A stretch of 64,000 bases of DNA from Chloroflexota bacterium (GTDB taxonomy: Bacteria; Chloroflexota; Anaerolineae; Anaerolineales; Villigracilaceae), in NCBI GenBank assembly GCA_021787595.1, contig JAJYLQ010000011.1:61498-125497 (forward strand), in the 5' to 3' direction. Both the position numbers and the translations under genes were made by a program. Below the pieces are notes generated by a model, which was given only the letters and a program-made list of their open reading frames with translations, made no database searches and was not told the DNA's origin. Below are positions 41,610-50,302 of this stretch, piece after piece (position 1 is the stretch's first letter; every line of letters starts with the position of its first letter).

Positions 41610-41657
41610 AGTCCTGTCTCATCGGACAGGTGGGATCGTCGAATTCGCGAATTCGAT

Positions 41658-42719
41658 TTACTGGCTTCCCACATCCACCGTGTAATAACCGCCGGCGGCG
41701 GTATCCGCGACGTACGCGTATCCCACGCCGATTTCGGTGACGCGGGCGTCGAAGATGACCGCGTGATGTGTCGGGTCATTCATCCACCAGTTGAAAGCAT
41801 TCTGGGGATAGCCTCCGCCGTAGATTATCTCTTCATAGAAAGTGGCGGGATACCCTGCGGCAGAGATGCGCTGACCAATGGTCGAACCATCCGAACCGCT
41901 GTGACTCAGCAATCCGTAACACGCCATGTCAATGCTGTGACCCTGGGCGGCCGCGGCCAGCCTGGAATTGAGAGTCAGCGCCTTGAGACCCGCTTGCGTG
42001 CGCGCGTTGTTGATCAGACTCATGATCTCGTCCGGGTATGAAAAACTGACCGTATATTTGCAGCTCGCCGGGCCTTTCGGCACGCTGACCGGTGTGCCGT
42101 TATCCTGGGCTGTTGGCGCAGCCGCGGTGGGCACATTGCCGACCGTGATCCGAACCCAGAAATTCTTTTCGATCCCGATCGGAAGGACAATTCCATTCGC
42201 ATTATGCAATTCGAAATAACCGGTATAGGTGCCATCGGCGGTCGGCGCGGCCAGATCAACGGAAATGTTCACCGTTGATCCCGGCGCGGTCGGCGGGACG
42301 GGCGCAGAGAGCGCCGAACTCATCTGGTCTCCGGAAACAAAAACGATGGTGTATCCATTCCACGGGCATTGGCCGTTATTTTTGAACTGCCATGTTTTTG
42401 TGAACTTCGAGCCGCGCGGCACGTTGGTCCCGTCAGCGATGGTCACGTCCTCAAGCAGCACGGCAGAATCTTTGCAGTCGGGCGGGGCGGTCATTGAAAA
42501 CGGCGTGCTGTTTGAAGTCGCGGAAGGAGTCGTGGAAGTCGAACCGATGGGCGTGGCCGAGGCGGCAGGAGCCGCGCCCGCATACGGCGTTGACGTCGGC
42601 GGAAGCGTCGCGGTCACGAAGAATGGCGAGGCATTGGGCGTCACGGGCGCGGAGATGGAAACACTGCACGACGTCAGGACGAGGATCGCGACAAGGGAAA
42701 TCAAAGCGAAGGTGCGCAT
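41658..42719 (-). CDS. Lipoprotein with NBR1-like Ig domain and CAP (SCP/PR-1) domain
   Basis: 353 residues. A lipoprotein signal ends at C18 (LVLTSC), then a Thr/Pro/Ser linker. Residues ~85-195 match the NBR1-type Ig-like domain (GSKFTKTWQFKNNGQCPWNG, later YTGYFELHN). Residues ~230-353 are a CAP domain (MSLINNARTQAGLKALTLNS, QGHSIDMACYGLLSHSGSDG, IIYGGGYPQNAFNWWMNDP). CAP proteins are secreted and of varied function. The protein is probably anchored to the cell surface. A paralogous Ig domain occurs in the lipoprotein at 54124. It is transcribed toward a terminator at 41582. Confidence 0.88.
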   Translation of the reverse strand: MRTFALISLVAILVLTSCSVSISAPVTPNASPFFVTATLPPTSTPYAGAAPAASATPIGSTSTTPSATSNSTPFSMTAPPDCKDSAVLLEDVTIADGTNVPRGSKFTKTWQFKNNGQCPWNGYTIVFVSGDQMSSALSAPVPPTAPGSTVNISVDLAAPTADGTYTGYFELHNANGIVLPIGIEKNFWVRITVGNVPTAAAPTAQDNGTPVSVPKGPASCKYTVSFSYPDEIMSLINNARTQAGLKALTLNSRLAAAAQGHSIDMACYGLLSHSGSDGSTIGQRISAAGYPATFYEEIIYGGGYPQNAFNWWMNDPTHHAVIFDARVTEIGVGYAYVADTAAGGYYTVDVGSQ

Positions 42720-42923
42720 GGAACGATTCTAAAACAGAAACAGACCTATACAGAAATCACAAATCATCTGCTAATCTTCGCAATTGCGATGATCTTTTGG
42801 GTGGTATAAAAATAAGCAATCGCTTCTCGGCGGTTACTCCAGGACAGGCTTGGCCCGTCGGCTTATCAGGGCAGGGAATATTTTCCGGTTATTTGCGGAG
42901 GCTGCGTATATCGCGGCGCCAGA

Positions 42924-45140
42924 TCAAAACATCATCATCTGACCCCTGGCCTGCTCGACCGGGTCACTGGTGATCTGTTCCTCGAACGTTTCCCGTGTCA
43001 GGATCGGGACTTCAAAAAGGGCGCGCGCCAAACGATATTTCATTACCCGATAACTTTTCATCCGCTCCGCGAACTGCGGGTCGCGCTGCTCCTTGTAAGC
43101 GACAAGCCCCGCGCGCCCGCCGGGGATGACGATGATGCTTTGCGATGGCGGATAGGAATTGCGGATCAGCACGCGTCCGGCCAGCGCCGATGCCAAAACA
43201 AAAAATACGCGCGCCGGTTTTCCGTTTTCCTCCCAAACCAAAGTTTGATCCTGCCGGCGAGTCTGATAATCCAATCTTTTGCCGATGGACAGGATCAGTT
43301 CCTCGGTCTTTTTCAAATCCGCCCGCCGGGCCGACGCGTGATCTTCGAGCCTCAATTTCCATCTTGCGCCATCCTTTTCGGCATACGAATTCAATACTGC
43401 ATAAATGATGGCTTTGGATGGGGTAAGCAGGCCCGTGAATTTTCGATAAAGCGCATCTTCGATTTCAAGATAGATGCTCTCAGGATGTTTTTGGAGAAAG
43501 GTCACGGCTTCCACTTCGACGCGGTCGGCCAGGGATCCGGCTTGCGGCGGCTGGCGCAGACCCCACAACCCGGTCTCGATGCTTTCGCCGGACGAATGAT
43601 GGACAAAGCGGTCATCATCTTTCAAAGCAGTTTCCATCAGCGGCTGGATCGTCCTCAATGCCGCATCGAATTCCTGGTTTGGATTTTTCAATGAATGCGA
43701 TTCATTCAATGCCATCAATGCTGCCGCGTGTGCGTGCAAATAACTTGCCGGTTCGCCGCGTTCGGCAAGATGCTCTTGTACAGCATGACGAACGTTTCCA
43801 ACATCCGGATCAGCAAATTCGCGCTTCAGATGTTCGCCGCGTTCCCACACGATTTGGATCGGATCGTGTTCCGTTCGCAGCGCCAATCCTTTCAAATCGA
43901 ATTCTGCCGCGCTGGCAGCCATCAAAACGGAAGTCAGAAAAGATGGCTCAGGCTCGGGCAGTAATCCAAAGAACGGTGTGCCGAGCGCCAGCAGTTCGAA
44001 GAGATGATCGAATGCAGAACTCAGCGCGGTCGCGTTCCATGCCCAATCGTAACGGCGGCGGCGCAATGCGGCCTTGTACGGCTCGACGGCCGAGCGTTCC
44101 CACAGCCAGCCAGCCCACAAAGCGGACAAGGTCCAAAACGCCTGATTCGGACGCGGCAACGAACCGATCACCGCCGCAATGGGAATTTCTTTTTTGACTT
44201 CGTGCGCGAGGTCCTTGAGGCGGCCTTCATAAATGCAAATGCCGTCGCTTTCAGGGATTCGATTCGGCCATGCCGCACACGGGACTCCCGAAGCGGTCCC
44301 TGCCCATGAAGCGATCCCATCCTCCAGCATTTTCCAGATGTTGTGCTCGCGGAATTGATTCGGCGTGGAAAGTTGCCTGGGTCTCGGCCTTTCCGCGGGA
44401 TGTCCCCACAGCGTATTGCCCGCGTCACATGCCATGAGGATCAGCGCGTTCAACGCGCGGCGGCGCTCAGATGTAAGATTCAAGCTATCGAGGCGATTGA
44501 TGATCGTCGTCAAAACATACAGCGGACGCGGCAGGTAATGCTGGATGGCTTCCTCCGCGAAGACGCGGTCTTCATCGTCCAGGCTGGTCACGCGTTCGAG
44601 CGCGCGCGAACGATGCAGTCCGTCCGTCGCCGCAATCTTTTTGGCGCGCTCGATATCTTCGGGCGTTGATACGCGTTCGCCTTTATCGCCGCAATTTTTA
44701 CATTCGTAAATTCGGGCAAACGGCGCATCTTCGTTTTTACGCCAGAGAAAAGCCTGCGCTTGAATCTCATGCCCGCATTTTTCACACTTTGTCAGATACA
44801 GCGACTGCAGATGAGACTCTAATCGCTCCTCACCCTTTTTCGAGACGGCCAGGCCTGCCAACGCCGCTTTGAAATCCGATTCGGATGGCGGGTTGGCAGC
44901 CATTTCCAATAGAAAGCGCGTGATCGGATTATTCACTGTGACGAGCACACGATAACCGGCGCGCGCGGCCTCGAGCGGCAGTCGAGGGGCAAAACCAAAC
45001 GGGTCGAGCAGCCAGCTGGATGCCTGCGCGTGATGCGAAAGCCACGTTGAAACGGTCCCCTCTTCGAGCGGAGGAATGAATCGCGATAGCGGGCCGGGAT
45101 CCGCCGGCTTGAGTCCGGGAATGTACGGCAGACTCTCCAT
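42924..45140 (-). CDS. Large DNA-methyltransferase-like protein with decayed catalytic motifs
   Basis: 738 residues. The layout follows large adenine-methylase-like proteins (DUF1156 type). A SAM-loop-like LDPFGFAPRLPLEAARAGYR is near residues 45-64, a zinc ribbon KCEKCGHE...YECKNCG near 117-152, and a segment AAVIGSLPRPNQAFWTLSAL near 321-340. In active enzymes the first would read DPFxGxG and the last would contain DPP(Y/R). Both are lost here, so methylation is unlikely. The last ~200 residues are a separate helical region. The -10 box at 45147 places the transcript start on the ATG, so it is probably leaderless. Role unknown. Confidence 0.6.
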   Translation of the reverse strand: MESLPYIPGLKPADPGPLSRFIPPLEEGTVSTWLSHHAQASSWLLDPFGFAPRLPLEAARAGYRVLVTVNNPITRFLLEMAANPPSESDFKAALAGLAVSKKGEERLESHLQSLYLTKCEKCGHEIQAQAFLWRKNEDAPFARIYECKNCGDKGERVSTPEDIERAKKIAATDGLHRSRALERVTSLDDEDRVFAEEAIQHYLPRPLYVLTTIINRLDSLNLTSERRRALNALILMACDAGNTLWGHPAERPRPRQLSTPNQFREHNIWKMLEDGIASWAGTASGVPCAAWPNRIPESDGICIYEGRLKDLAHEVKKEIPIAAVIGSLPRPNQAFWTLSALWAGWLWERSAVEPYKAALRRRRYDWAWNATALSSAFDHLFELLALGTPFFGLLPEPEPSFLTSVLMAASAAEFDLKGLALRTEHDPIQIVWERGEHLKREFADPDVGNVRHAVQEHLAERGEPASYLHAHAAALMALNESHSLKNPNQEFDAALRTIQPLMETALKDDDRFVHHSSGESIETGLWGLRQPPQAGSLADRVEVEAVTFLQKHPESIYLEIEDALYRKFTGLLTPSKAIIYAVLNSYAEKDGARWKLRLEDHASARRADLKKTEELILSIGKRLDYQTRRQDQTLVWEENGKPARVFFVLASALAGRVLIRNSYPPSQSIIVIPGGRAGLVAYKEQRDPQFAERMKSYRVMKYRLARALFEVPILTRETFEEQITSDPVEQARGQMMMF

Positions 45141-45146
45141 GCACTA

Positions 45147-45174
45147 AGTATACAATCCCCCGAATAAAAAACAA
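45147..45174 (-). promoter_or_regulatory. Promoter of a leaderless transcript
   Basis: On the minus strand TTGTTT (45169-45174) and TATACT (45147-45152) are spaced 16 nt apart. The expected start is 45140-45141, exactly the A of the start codon. No Shine-Dalgarno lies in between. Confidence 0.6.
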
Positions 45175-45207
45175 CCATGGATTGTAGGGATGACAGCCAC
45201 TGGACTC

Positions 45208-45268
45208 TCACCACAGAGTTCGCGGAGAAGGATAAAAAACTCTGTGCTCCCGGTGTGCTCCGTGGTGA
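45208..45268. repeat. Inverted repeat TCACCACAGAG...CTCCGTGGTGA
   Basis: Outer arms TCACCACAGAG (45208-45218) and CTCCGTGGTGA (45258-45268) plus an inner ACTCTGTG give a folded 61-bp element in the spacer between the methyltransferase-like and GT2 genes. Confidence 0.6.
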
Positions 45269-45316
45269 AAAAATTCGGAATCTAAAAGTTTGCTGCTTAC
45301 TATCAAATGATGGCGT

Positions 45317-46294
45317 TCATAATGGGTTTGAAAGCGGGTCTGTAGGAACAGAACGCAAATCAATCTCGATGGCGGAGAGCAGGAATTGAATCCCAAGCAA
45401 GACCGAAAGCGTTGCCAGCATTACGGTGCCGGTTGGCGCGGGGACATTTTCGCTGGCGTAGTGAATCCATTTGATACTGCCGAAGATCAGGCCGAACAAA
45501 AGAAGCGGCAGGCCGGTGAGGATATAAATGCTGGCCATCGAAAAATCGTAGATGAAATTTTTCAGGAGGATGCGGCGGATCAGCGTGCCAAACAGCTTCG
45601 GCGGAAACTCGAACAGCACGCGGTGAATGACGAGGCTGGATGCCTCGCCCCGATACCGCGCCGGCATTGGAACGTCCTGCACGACCGCGCCGAGCAGATA
45701 GAGATTCGCCAGCATGGACGTTTCGAAATAATAGCCGTGATCAATCTGATCCAGCGGCAATTGCGCCAGCGCCTCAGCGCGGATGGCAACGAATCCGTTG
45801 GTCGGGTCGAAGAGATTCCAATAACCGGTGGCGGCTTTGGCGAGAAATCCAAGCCCCATGTTGCCCACGCGCCGGGTGACCGGCATTTGTCTCAGCGCGG
45901 CAAAATCGCGGAAGCGGTTGCCTTTGGCATAATCGGCCTTTCCAGCGATCAATGGCGCAAGCAATTCAGGCAGGCGGCTGACGTCCATCTGGCCGTCGCC
46001 GTCAATCTTGACAACGACCTGCGCGCCGAGTTCGAGCGCTTTGCGAAAACCGGTGACCATCGCGCCGCCCACGCCCTGATTCGACGCGTGACGCATCAGG
46101 ACGAGGCGGGGGTCGTTTTTGGCGGGGGCCGCCGCCAGGTCCGAGGTGCGGTCCGGCGAAGCGTCGTCCACAACAATAATGTGCCTGAAAAACAGTGGAA
46201 GTCCGGACAGGACGGACCCGATTTCGTTTTCCACGCGGTAAGCCGGGATCACCGCCGCGATGCAGTATTTTCGAAGATCATTTGGCTCGGCCAT
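45317..46294 (-). CDS. Family 2 glycosyltransferase, polyprenyl-phosphate sugar synthase type
   Basis: 325 residues. A GT-A domain opens with AAVIPAYRVENEIGSVL, followed by IIVVDDASPDRTS, and has the metal-binding DGD in VVVKIDGDGQMDVSRLP. Two hydrophobic helices near the C terminus (IYILTGLPLLLFGLIFG and VMLATLSVLLGIQFLLSAI) anchor it. This arrangement fits dolichyl/undecaprenyl-phosphate mannosyl- or glucosyl-transferases, which could feed a GT39-like enzyme such as the one at 7784. It is divergent from the response regulator at 46392. Confidence 0.88.
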   Translation of the reverse strand: MAEPNDLRKYCIAAVIPAYRVENEIGSVLSGLPLFFRHIIVVDDASPDRTSDLAAAPAKNDPRLVLMRHASNQGVGGAMVTGFRKALELGAQVVVKIDGDGQMDVSRLPELLAPLIAGKADYAKGNRFRDFAALRQMPVTRRVGNMGLGFLAKAATGYWNLFDPTNGFVAIRAEALAQLPLDQIDHGYYFETSMLANLYLLGAVVQDVPMPARYRGEASSLVIHRVLFEFPPKLFGTLIRRILLKNFIYDFSMASIYILTGLPLLLFGLIFGSIKWIHYASENVPAPTGTVMLATLSVLLGIQFLLSAIEIDLRSVPTDPLSNPL

Positions 46295-46391
46295 TGCGAG
46301 ATAATTGTAATCGAACCTTTCCCTGAAGCGTTTCCGTTTTTGCGTTAGAATAGCTCCAGATTTTGGTCATCACAGGTTTCGGCGGACAGAT

Positions 46392-47558
46392 ATGGCGTCT
46401 TCGAGGGAACGGATTCTTGTTGTTGAAAGCAACCCCGATATCAGCGATTTTATTGCCCGGCAGGCTCTTAAACCGCTTGGCTATGAAATTGTTCTGGTGG
46501 GGGAGGCAGCTTCGGCGATCAAGCAGGCGGTTCAAATCCCGCCAGACTTGATCGTGGCTGATTTGGATTTGCCCGGCCTGAGCGGAAAGGATTTATTGAC
46601 CGCCCTGACCTCGCAAGGGATCAGCGCGCCGCTGGTTGTCATCACGGAAAAAGGGCGGGAACAAAGCGCGATTCAAGCCTTTCGACTGGGAGCGGTGGAC
46701 GCGCTATTTTGGCCGGCGCACGATGCTGAAATTGTGCGCGTGGTGGAGCGCGCCTTGCAGCAGACGCGCGAAGCCCGGGAACGCCAGAAACTGAGTCAGC
46801 AATTACAAGTTGCCAATCAGGCACTCCAGCTTCGAGTCCGTGAACTGACGACCATTCTGGCGATTGGCAAGGCAGTGATTTCCATCACCGACCACCGCCA
46901 GCTCCTCGACCAGATCGTCCAGGGCGCGTTGCAGGTTTCCGAAGCGGATGCCGGCTGGCTGATGCTGCGGGACGATCACAGCAAATCGTATCTGCTGACG
47001 GCCTATCGCAACCTGCCGGACGGCTGGGCGAAGAAAATAAACCAGCCGCTGGATGATGGGATCAGCTCGCTGGTTGCTGTTTCCGGCGAATCACTGACCA
47101 TTCACGGCGACCCTTTGGGAAAATTCAAAGTGTCCATGATTGGAAAATCGGCTGCCGTGATTCCGCTCAAAGTTCAAAACGAAGTCATCGGCCTGTTGAT
47201 CGTTGTTCGCAAGGCGGACCGCGAGATCAATCAAAACACACAAAATTTGCTGGAGGCGGTTGCGGATTTTGCGTCCATTTCCCTGATCAACGCGCGGCTG
47301 TTTCGCGCCGTCGAACAGACCGCCGAGGCTGCAAAGCTCAATGAGAAGACCCGCAATGCCATGCTGGAATTTCTGCGGGAATCCATTCGGGAGGAACTTC
47401 AAGTCACCACATATCCGCTCGAGACTCTGGCCTCGGCAAAGCCGGGGTCCCTGAGCGAAGCACAGGAACAGGCTTTGAAAACAATACAAAATTCCTTGCA
47501 GCGATTGTCCCGTTCTGCCGAGAAAACCGTTCCGCCGCCTGCCATCAAGACAAAGTGA
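46392..47558 (+). CDS. Response-regulator-like receiver fused to a GAF domain
   Basis: 388 residues. The receiver (1-125) keeps phospho-acceptor D57 in LIVADLDLPGLSG and a Thr in VVITEKG. However, the acidic pocket reads VESNPD, and the conserved Lys is W107 (ALFWPAHD). Normal phosphorylation switching is therefore doubtful. A coiled coil (about 122-152) leads to a GAF domain (about 155-300) and a C-terminal helical region resembling a dimerisation helix. It lies 6 nt upstream of the kinase gene at 47565, forming an operon. Confidence 0.85.
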   Translation: MASSRERILVVESNPDISDFIARQALKPLGYEIVLVGEAASAIKQAVQIPPDLIVADLDLPGLSGKDLLTALTSQGISAPLVVITEKGREQSAIQAFRLGAVDALFWPAHDAEIVRVVERALQQTREARERQKLSQQLQVANQALQLRVRELTTILAIGKAVISITDHRQLLDQIVQGALQVSEADAGWLMLRDDHSKSYLLTAYRNLPDGWAKKINQPLDDGISSLVAVSGESLTIHGDPLGKFKVSMIGKSAAVIPLKVQNEVIGLLIVVRKADREINQNTQNLLEAVADFASISLINARLFRAVEQTAEAAKLNEKTRNAMLEFLRESIREELQVTTYPLETLASAKPGSLSEAQEQALKTIQNSLQRLSRSAEKTVPPPAIKTK

Positions 47559-47564
47559 ATTCTC

Positions 47565-49028
47565 ATGGCTGTGCGCGAGTTGATCCTCCTGGCATTGGAC
47601 GAGCTCCAAATTTCGAGTCTCATGGAGCGCGCTCTGCGCGCGGTGGATTACGACGTGGCGATCGTCCATGATCGCAGCAGGCTCGAGAAGGCATTGGACG
47701 AATCGTCGCCGGCGCTGCTGCTGATCGGCGAAACCTTCCATGCGGAGAACGGCATTGAGGTCGCAAAGGGGCAACTCGACCGCTTCCCGACTCTCCCAAT
47801 CTTGTTGTATGCGGAAAAAGATACGACCGGCACTGCGAAAGCGGTGGTCAACGCGGGATTAAGCGGATACCTCTATCCGCCGCTCAAAACGGACGATATA
47901 GTGGATTCCGTTAAACGGAGCCTGGTGCGCGCCCGGCATCTCGGCGACTGGATCCGCCGCGAGGTCAGGGAGACAACCTCATCGCTCGAGAAGCGCGCCG
48001 AGATTTCGGAGGCGGAGAAAGACCGGCTCGAATCGATCATCGCAAATATCGAAGACGGCGTGATCGTTTTGGACGACCGCAGGAGTATCTTGCTGATGAA
48101 CCGCGTCGCACGCGAGGCTTTTTCGCTCGACGGTTTGGATATGACCGGAAGGCCCGTCAGCGAGGTGAGTCCCAATAACGATTTTCAGGCGCTGCTGACC
48201 AAAATCAACGATGGCGGCGTGAAATATTACGAATTGAACTTCGATGACGGGCGCGTGTTCAACGCCCAGCATACGCCCATCCCAGGCATTGGCTCGGCGA
48301 TCACGATGCAGGACATCAGTTATCTCAAACGCATTGACCAGATGAAGGACGATTTCGTGCACACCGTTTCGCACGACCTTCGTTCTCCATTGACGGCCGT
48401 GCTGGGTTATGCCGAACTCGTCGAGCGCGTGGGACCGCTGAATGAACAACAAACGGAATTTGTGCATCGCATCCAGGGCAGTGTTCAGAATATCACCGCA
48501 CTTGTCAATGACCTGCTCGATTTGGGCAGGCTCGAGGCAGGATTCGATACCCGCCGCGAAACCGTCCGGATCGAAAGCATTCTGCAGTATTCATTGGGAT
48601 TGCTGGACTCCCTGGTCAGGAAAAAGAATATTCATCTGACGCAGGAGATTGCAAAAGATTTGCCGCCCTTGCGCGCCAACCCCATTCGCATCCGTCAGAT
48701 GATTGATAACCTGGTCGGCAATGCCATCAAGTACGCGCCAGATTCGGGTGAGATACGCATTTCCCTGCAATCCGAAGATCATCAGATCATATTGCAGATA
48801 GCAGACAATGGCCCCGGGATTCCGCTGGCCGAGCAGAGTCTCATCTTCGACAAATTCTACCGCGCCAGCAACGTGGCTGAAACCAGCCGGGGCACCGGCC
48901 TCGGATTGGCCATCGTCAAATCCATTGTGGAGGCTCATCATGGCCGCGTGTGGGTGGAGTCCAAGCTCGATCAGGGAGCCTCGTTCTTCGTGGTATTGCC
49001 CGCGTTCGAACCAAAAGAAAATCAATAG
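47565..49028 (+). CDS. Sensor histidine kinase with degenerate N-terminal receiver and PAS domain
   Basis: 487 residues, no membrane segment. Residues 1-125 look like a receiver that lost its phospho-acceptor (LLLIGETFH, G55 where Asp is expected) and its Lys (YLYPPLK). A PAS domain (about 152-255), HisKA with H270 in HTVSHDLRSPL, and HATPase (DNLVGNAIKYAP, ADNGPGIP, GTGLGLAIVK) follow and look active. With the receiver-GAF gene upstream it forms a cytosolic two-component pair. A terminator at 49051 ends the operon. Confidence 0.9.
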   Translation: MAVRELILLALDELQISSLMERALRAVDYDVAIVHDRSRLEKALDESSPALLLIGETFHAENGIEVAKGQLDRFPTLPILLYAEKDTTGTAKAVVNAGLSGYLYPPLKTDDIVDSVKRSLVRARHLGDWIRREVRETTSSLEKRAEISEAEKDRLESIIANIEDGVIVLDDRRSILLMNRVAREAFSLDGLDMTGRPVSEVSPNNDFQALLTKINDGGVKYYELNFDDGRVFNAQHTPIPGIGSAITMQDISYLKRIDQMKDDFVHTVSHDLRSPLTAVLGYAELVERVGPLNEQQTEFVHRIQGSVQNITALVNDLLDLGRLEAGFDTRRETVRIESILQYSLGLLDSLVRKKNIHLTQEIAKDLPPLRANPIRIRQMIDNLVGNAIKYAPDSGEIRISLQSEDHQIILQIADNGPGIPLAEQSLIFDKFYRASNVAETSRGTGLGLAIVKSIVEAHHGRVWVESKLDQGASFFVVLPAFEPKENQ

Positions 49029-49050
49029 GCCCCACTTGTCGTTAAAACAT

Positions 49051-49081
49051 GCCACCGCCGGAGAGAACCGGCGGTGGCTTT
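49051..49081 (+). terminator. Intrinsic terminator after the kinase gene
   Basis: GCCACCGCCGG (49051-49061), loop AGAGAA, CCGGCGGTGGC (49068-49078), then TTT. The remaining spacer to 49263 shows no gene. Confidence 0.8.
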
Positions 49082-49263
49082 CGCCAAAGGAGGAGACAGT
49101 GAGGAGCATCTTGGAGGTGTCTTTGTTCCGTCTCCGTGTTCATCATACACTACGAGGCACGGTCAGGTCATTATCAAATGTCACTTAAGACTGGTGATAA
49201 TATTCACAAATAATTTACGCAGAAAACGAAAGAAAAACTCGACAGATCCCCCCTGTTTTGTTG

Positions 49264-49680
49264 TCAAAGCTTCAAGGTAAATTCACGCGCAAACGAGATT
49301 GCTTCCTGTATATCTGCATATTCTCTGACTGATAATTTTGAGTGCGGATTCCCTGTGATCATTTTTGAAACTTTGCGTCCGCTTCGATAGAGACAAAGCA
49401 CGGATTTCCCCGCTTGAAGCGCAAACCCAATTTCATAACCCACCCCATGGGATGGCACGCTGACTTCTGCGATCAACGCGTCAGCAGACCGGATCCATGC
49501 CACATCGCGTTCGTAAACGTCCCGCGGCGCGACAACGGATTCCAATGCCAGCACATTGGACCCGGCGAGATGCGCGGTCGGGATTTGGTGACCGTCCGAA
49601 AGCAGGGCCGCCATCAGGTCCTGATAGATGCCTTCGAACTCGCGTCCGCCGGTGATCGAGCAGGCAAAATAGATGTTCAT
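49264..49680 (-). CDS. Nucleoside 2-deoxyribosyltransferase-fold enzyme (DNPH1/RCL-like)
   Basis: 138 residues. The N terminus MNIYFACSITGGREFEGIYQ, then RDVYERDVAWIRSADALIAE and SVPSHGVGYEIGFALQAGK, match the nucleoside deoxyribosyltransferase superfamily. These carry a conserved Asp near residue 60 and a catalytic Glu in VGYEIG. Small members such as DNPH1 hydrolyse deoxynucleoside 5'-monophosphates, a nucleotide-pool cleaning role. The ATG (49678-49680) overlaps the stop of the upstream membrane-protein gene as ATGA, so the two are translationally coupled. Confidence 0.87.
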   Translation of the reverse strand: MNIYFACSITGGREFEGIYQDLMAALLSDGHQIPTAHLAGSNVLALESVVAPRDVYERDVAWIRSADALIAEVSVPSHGVGYEIGFALQAGKSVLCLYRSGRKVSKMITGNPHSKLSVREYADIQEAISFAREFTLKL

Positions 49681-50297
49681 TTCTTCGGCAGCCGCGACAA
49701 GATCGAATAATTGTCCGGCTGCGGCCGGGCAGGTTCGTTCCCGCTCACGCGCATACTTTCCAGTTCGGTGCTGAAGCCCATCCAATTCTGAACCAAGATT
49801 ACAAAATGCGGCGTTTTATCCTTGAAGAAAAAGGGCGAGAGAAAAAATTTCAGGGTGGCTGCCGAAACCGGATAGGAATTGAGTTCGATCACGACTGCTG
49901 TGAGATTGGCGAGAGGTTCGAGGATGTCGCGCTTGGTGCCGGAGAGCGTGCGCGGCGGAAACAAGGAATACATGGTGGCTGTCGTTGTGCGGCGAATGCG
50001 GCGATACGAAATGCTCAGCCGCAGGAACGGCGTTGCCAGCCGAAGGTGGTCGCTGAACGGCTGAACGTATGCGCTCTTTCGCACTGCAAGCATGATAAGC
50101 GAGGCAAAGATCACTGCCGCGCCCAGCCCCGCAGCGGTCATCCAGCGCCAGGGTTCCGTCAGACGAGTGTAAAGGTCGCTGTAAAAGGGCCAGGCCAGCG
50201 CGATCAACGCCAGCCCGATGCAAAAGACCGCCGGCCACCAGCGATCCATCATACGCGTATAAATCAGAAGTGGATAACGTCTTCCCGCTTTTGCCAT
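49677..50297 (-). CDS. Two-helix membrane protein with PH-like domain
   Basis: 206 residues. Two membrane helices near residues 20-40 and 54-72 (WPAVFCIGLALIALAWPF and MTAAGLGAAVIFASLIMLAV) are followed by a soluble domain (SAYVQPFSDHLRLATPFLRL, then SISYRRIRRTTTATMYSL). It reads like a bacterial PH-type domain, with strand-loop patterns similar to those in the protein at 58960. Function unknown. It overlaps the deoxyribosyltransferase-like gene by 4 nt and lies 5 nt after the translin-family gene, so it belongs to a multi-gene operon. Confidence 0.68.
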   Translation of the reverse strand: MAKAGRRYPLLIYTRMMDRWWPAVFCIGLALIALAWPFYSDLYTRLTEPWRWMTAAGLGAAVIFASLIMLAVRKSAYVQPFSDHLRLATPFLRLSISYRRIRRTTTATMYSLFPPRTLSGTKRDILEPLANLTAVVIELNSYPVSAATLKFFLSPFFFKDKTPHFVILVQNWMGFSTELESMRVSGNEPARPQPDNYSILSRLPKK

Positions 50298-50302
50298 GCG
50301 AG

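Noticed and set aside
49074..49280. Short plus-strand frame after the kinase terminator
   Set aside because: It begins inside the terminator stem and overlaps the end of the minus-strand deoxyribosyltransferase-like gene; it has no recognisable domain.
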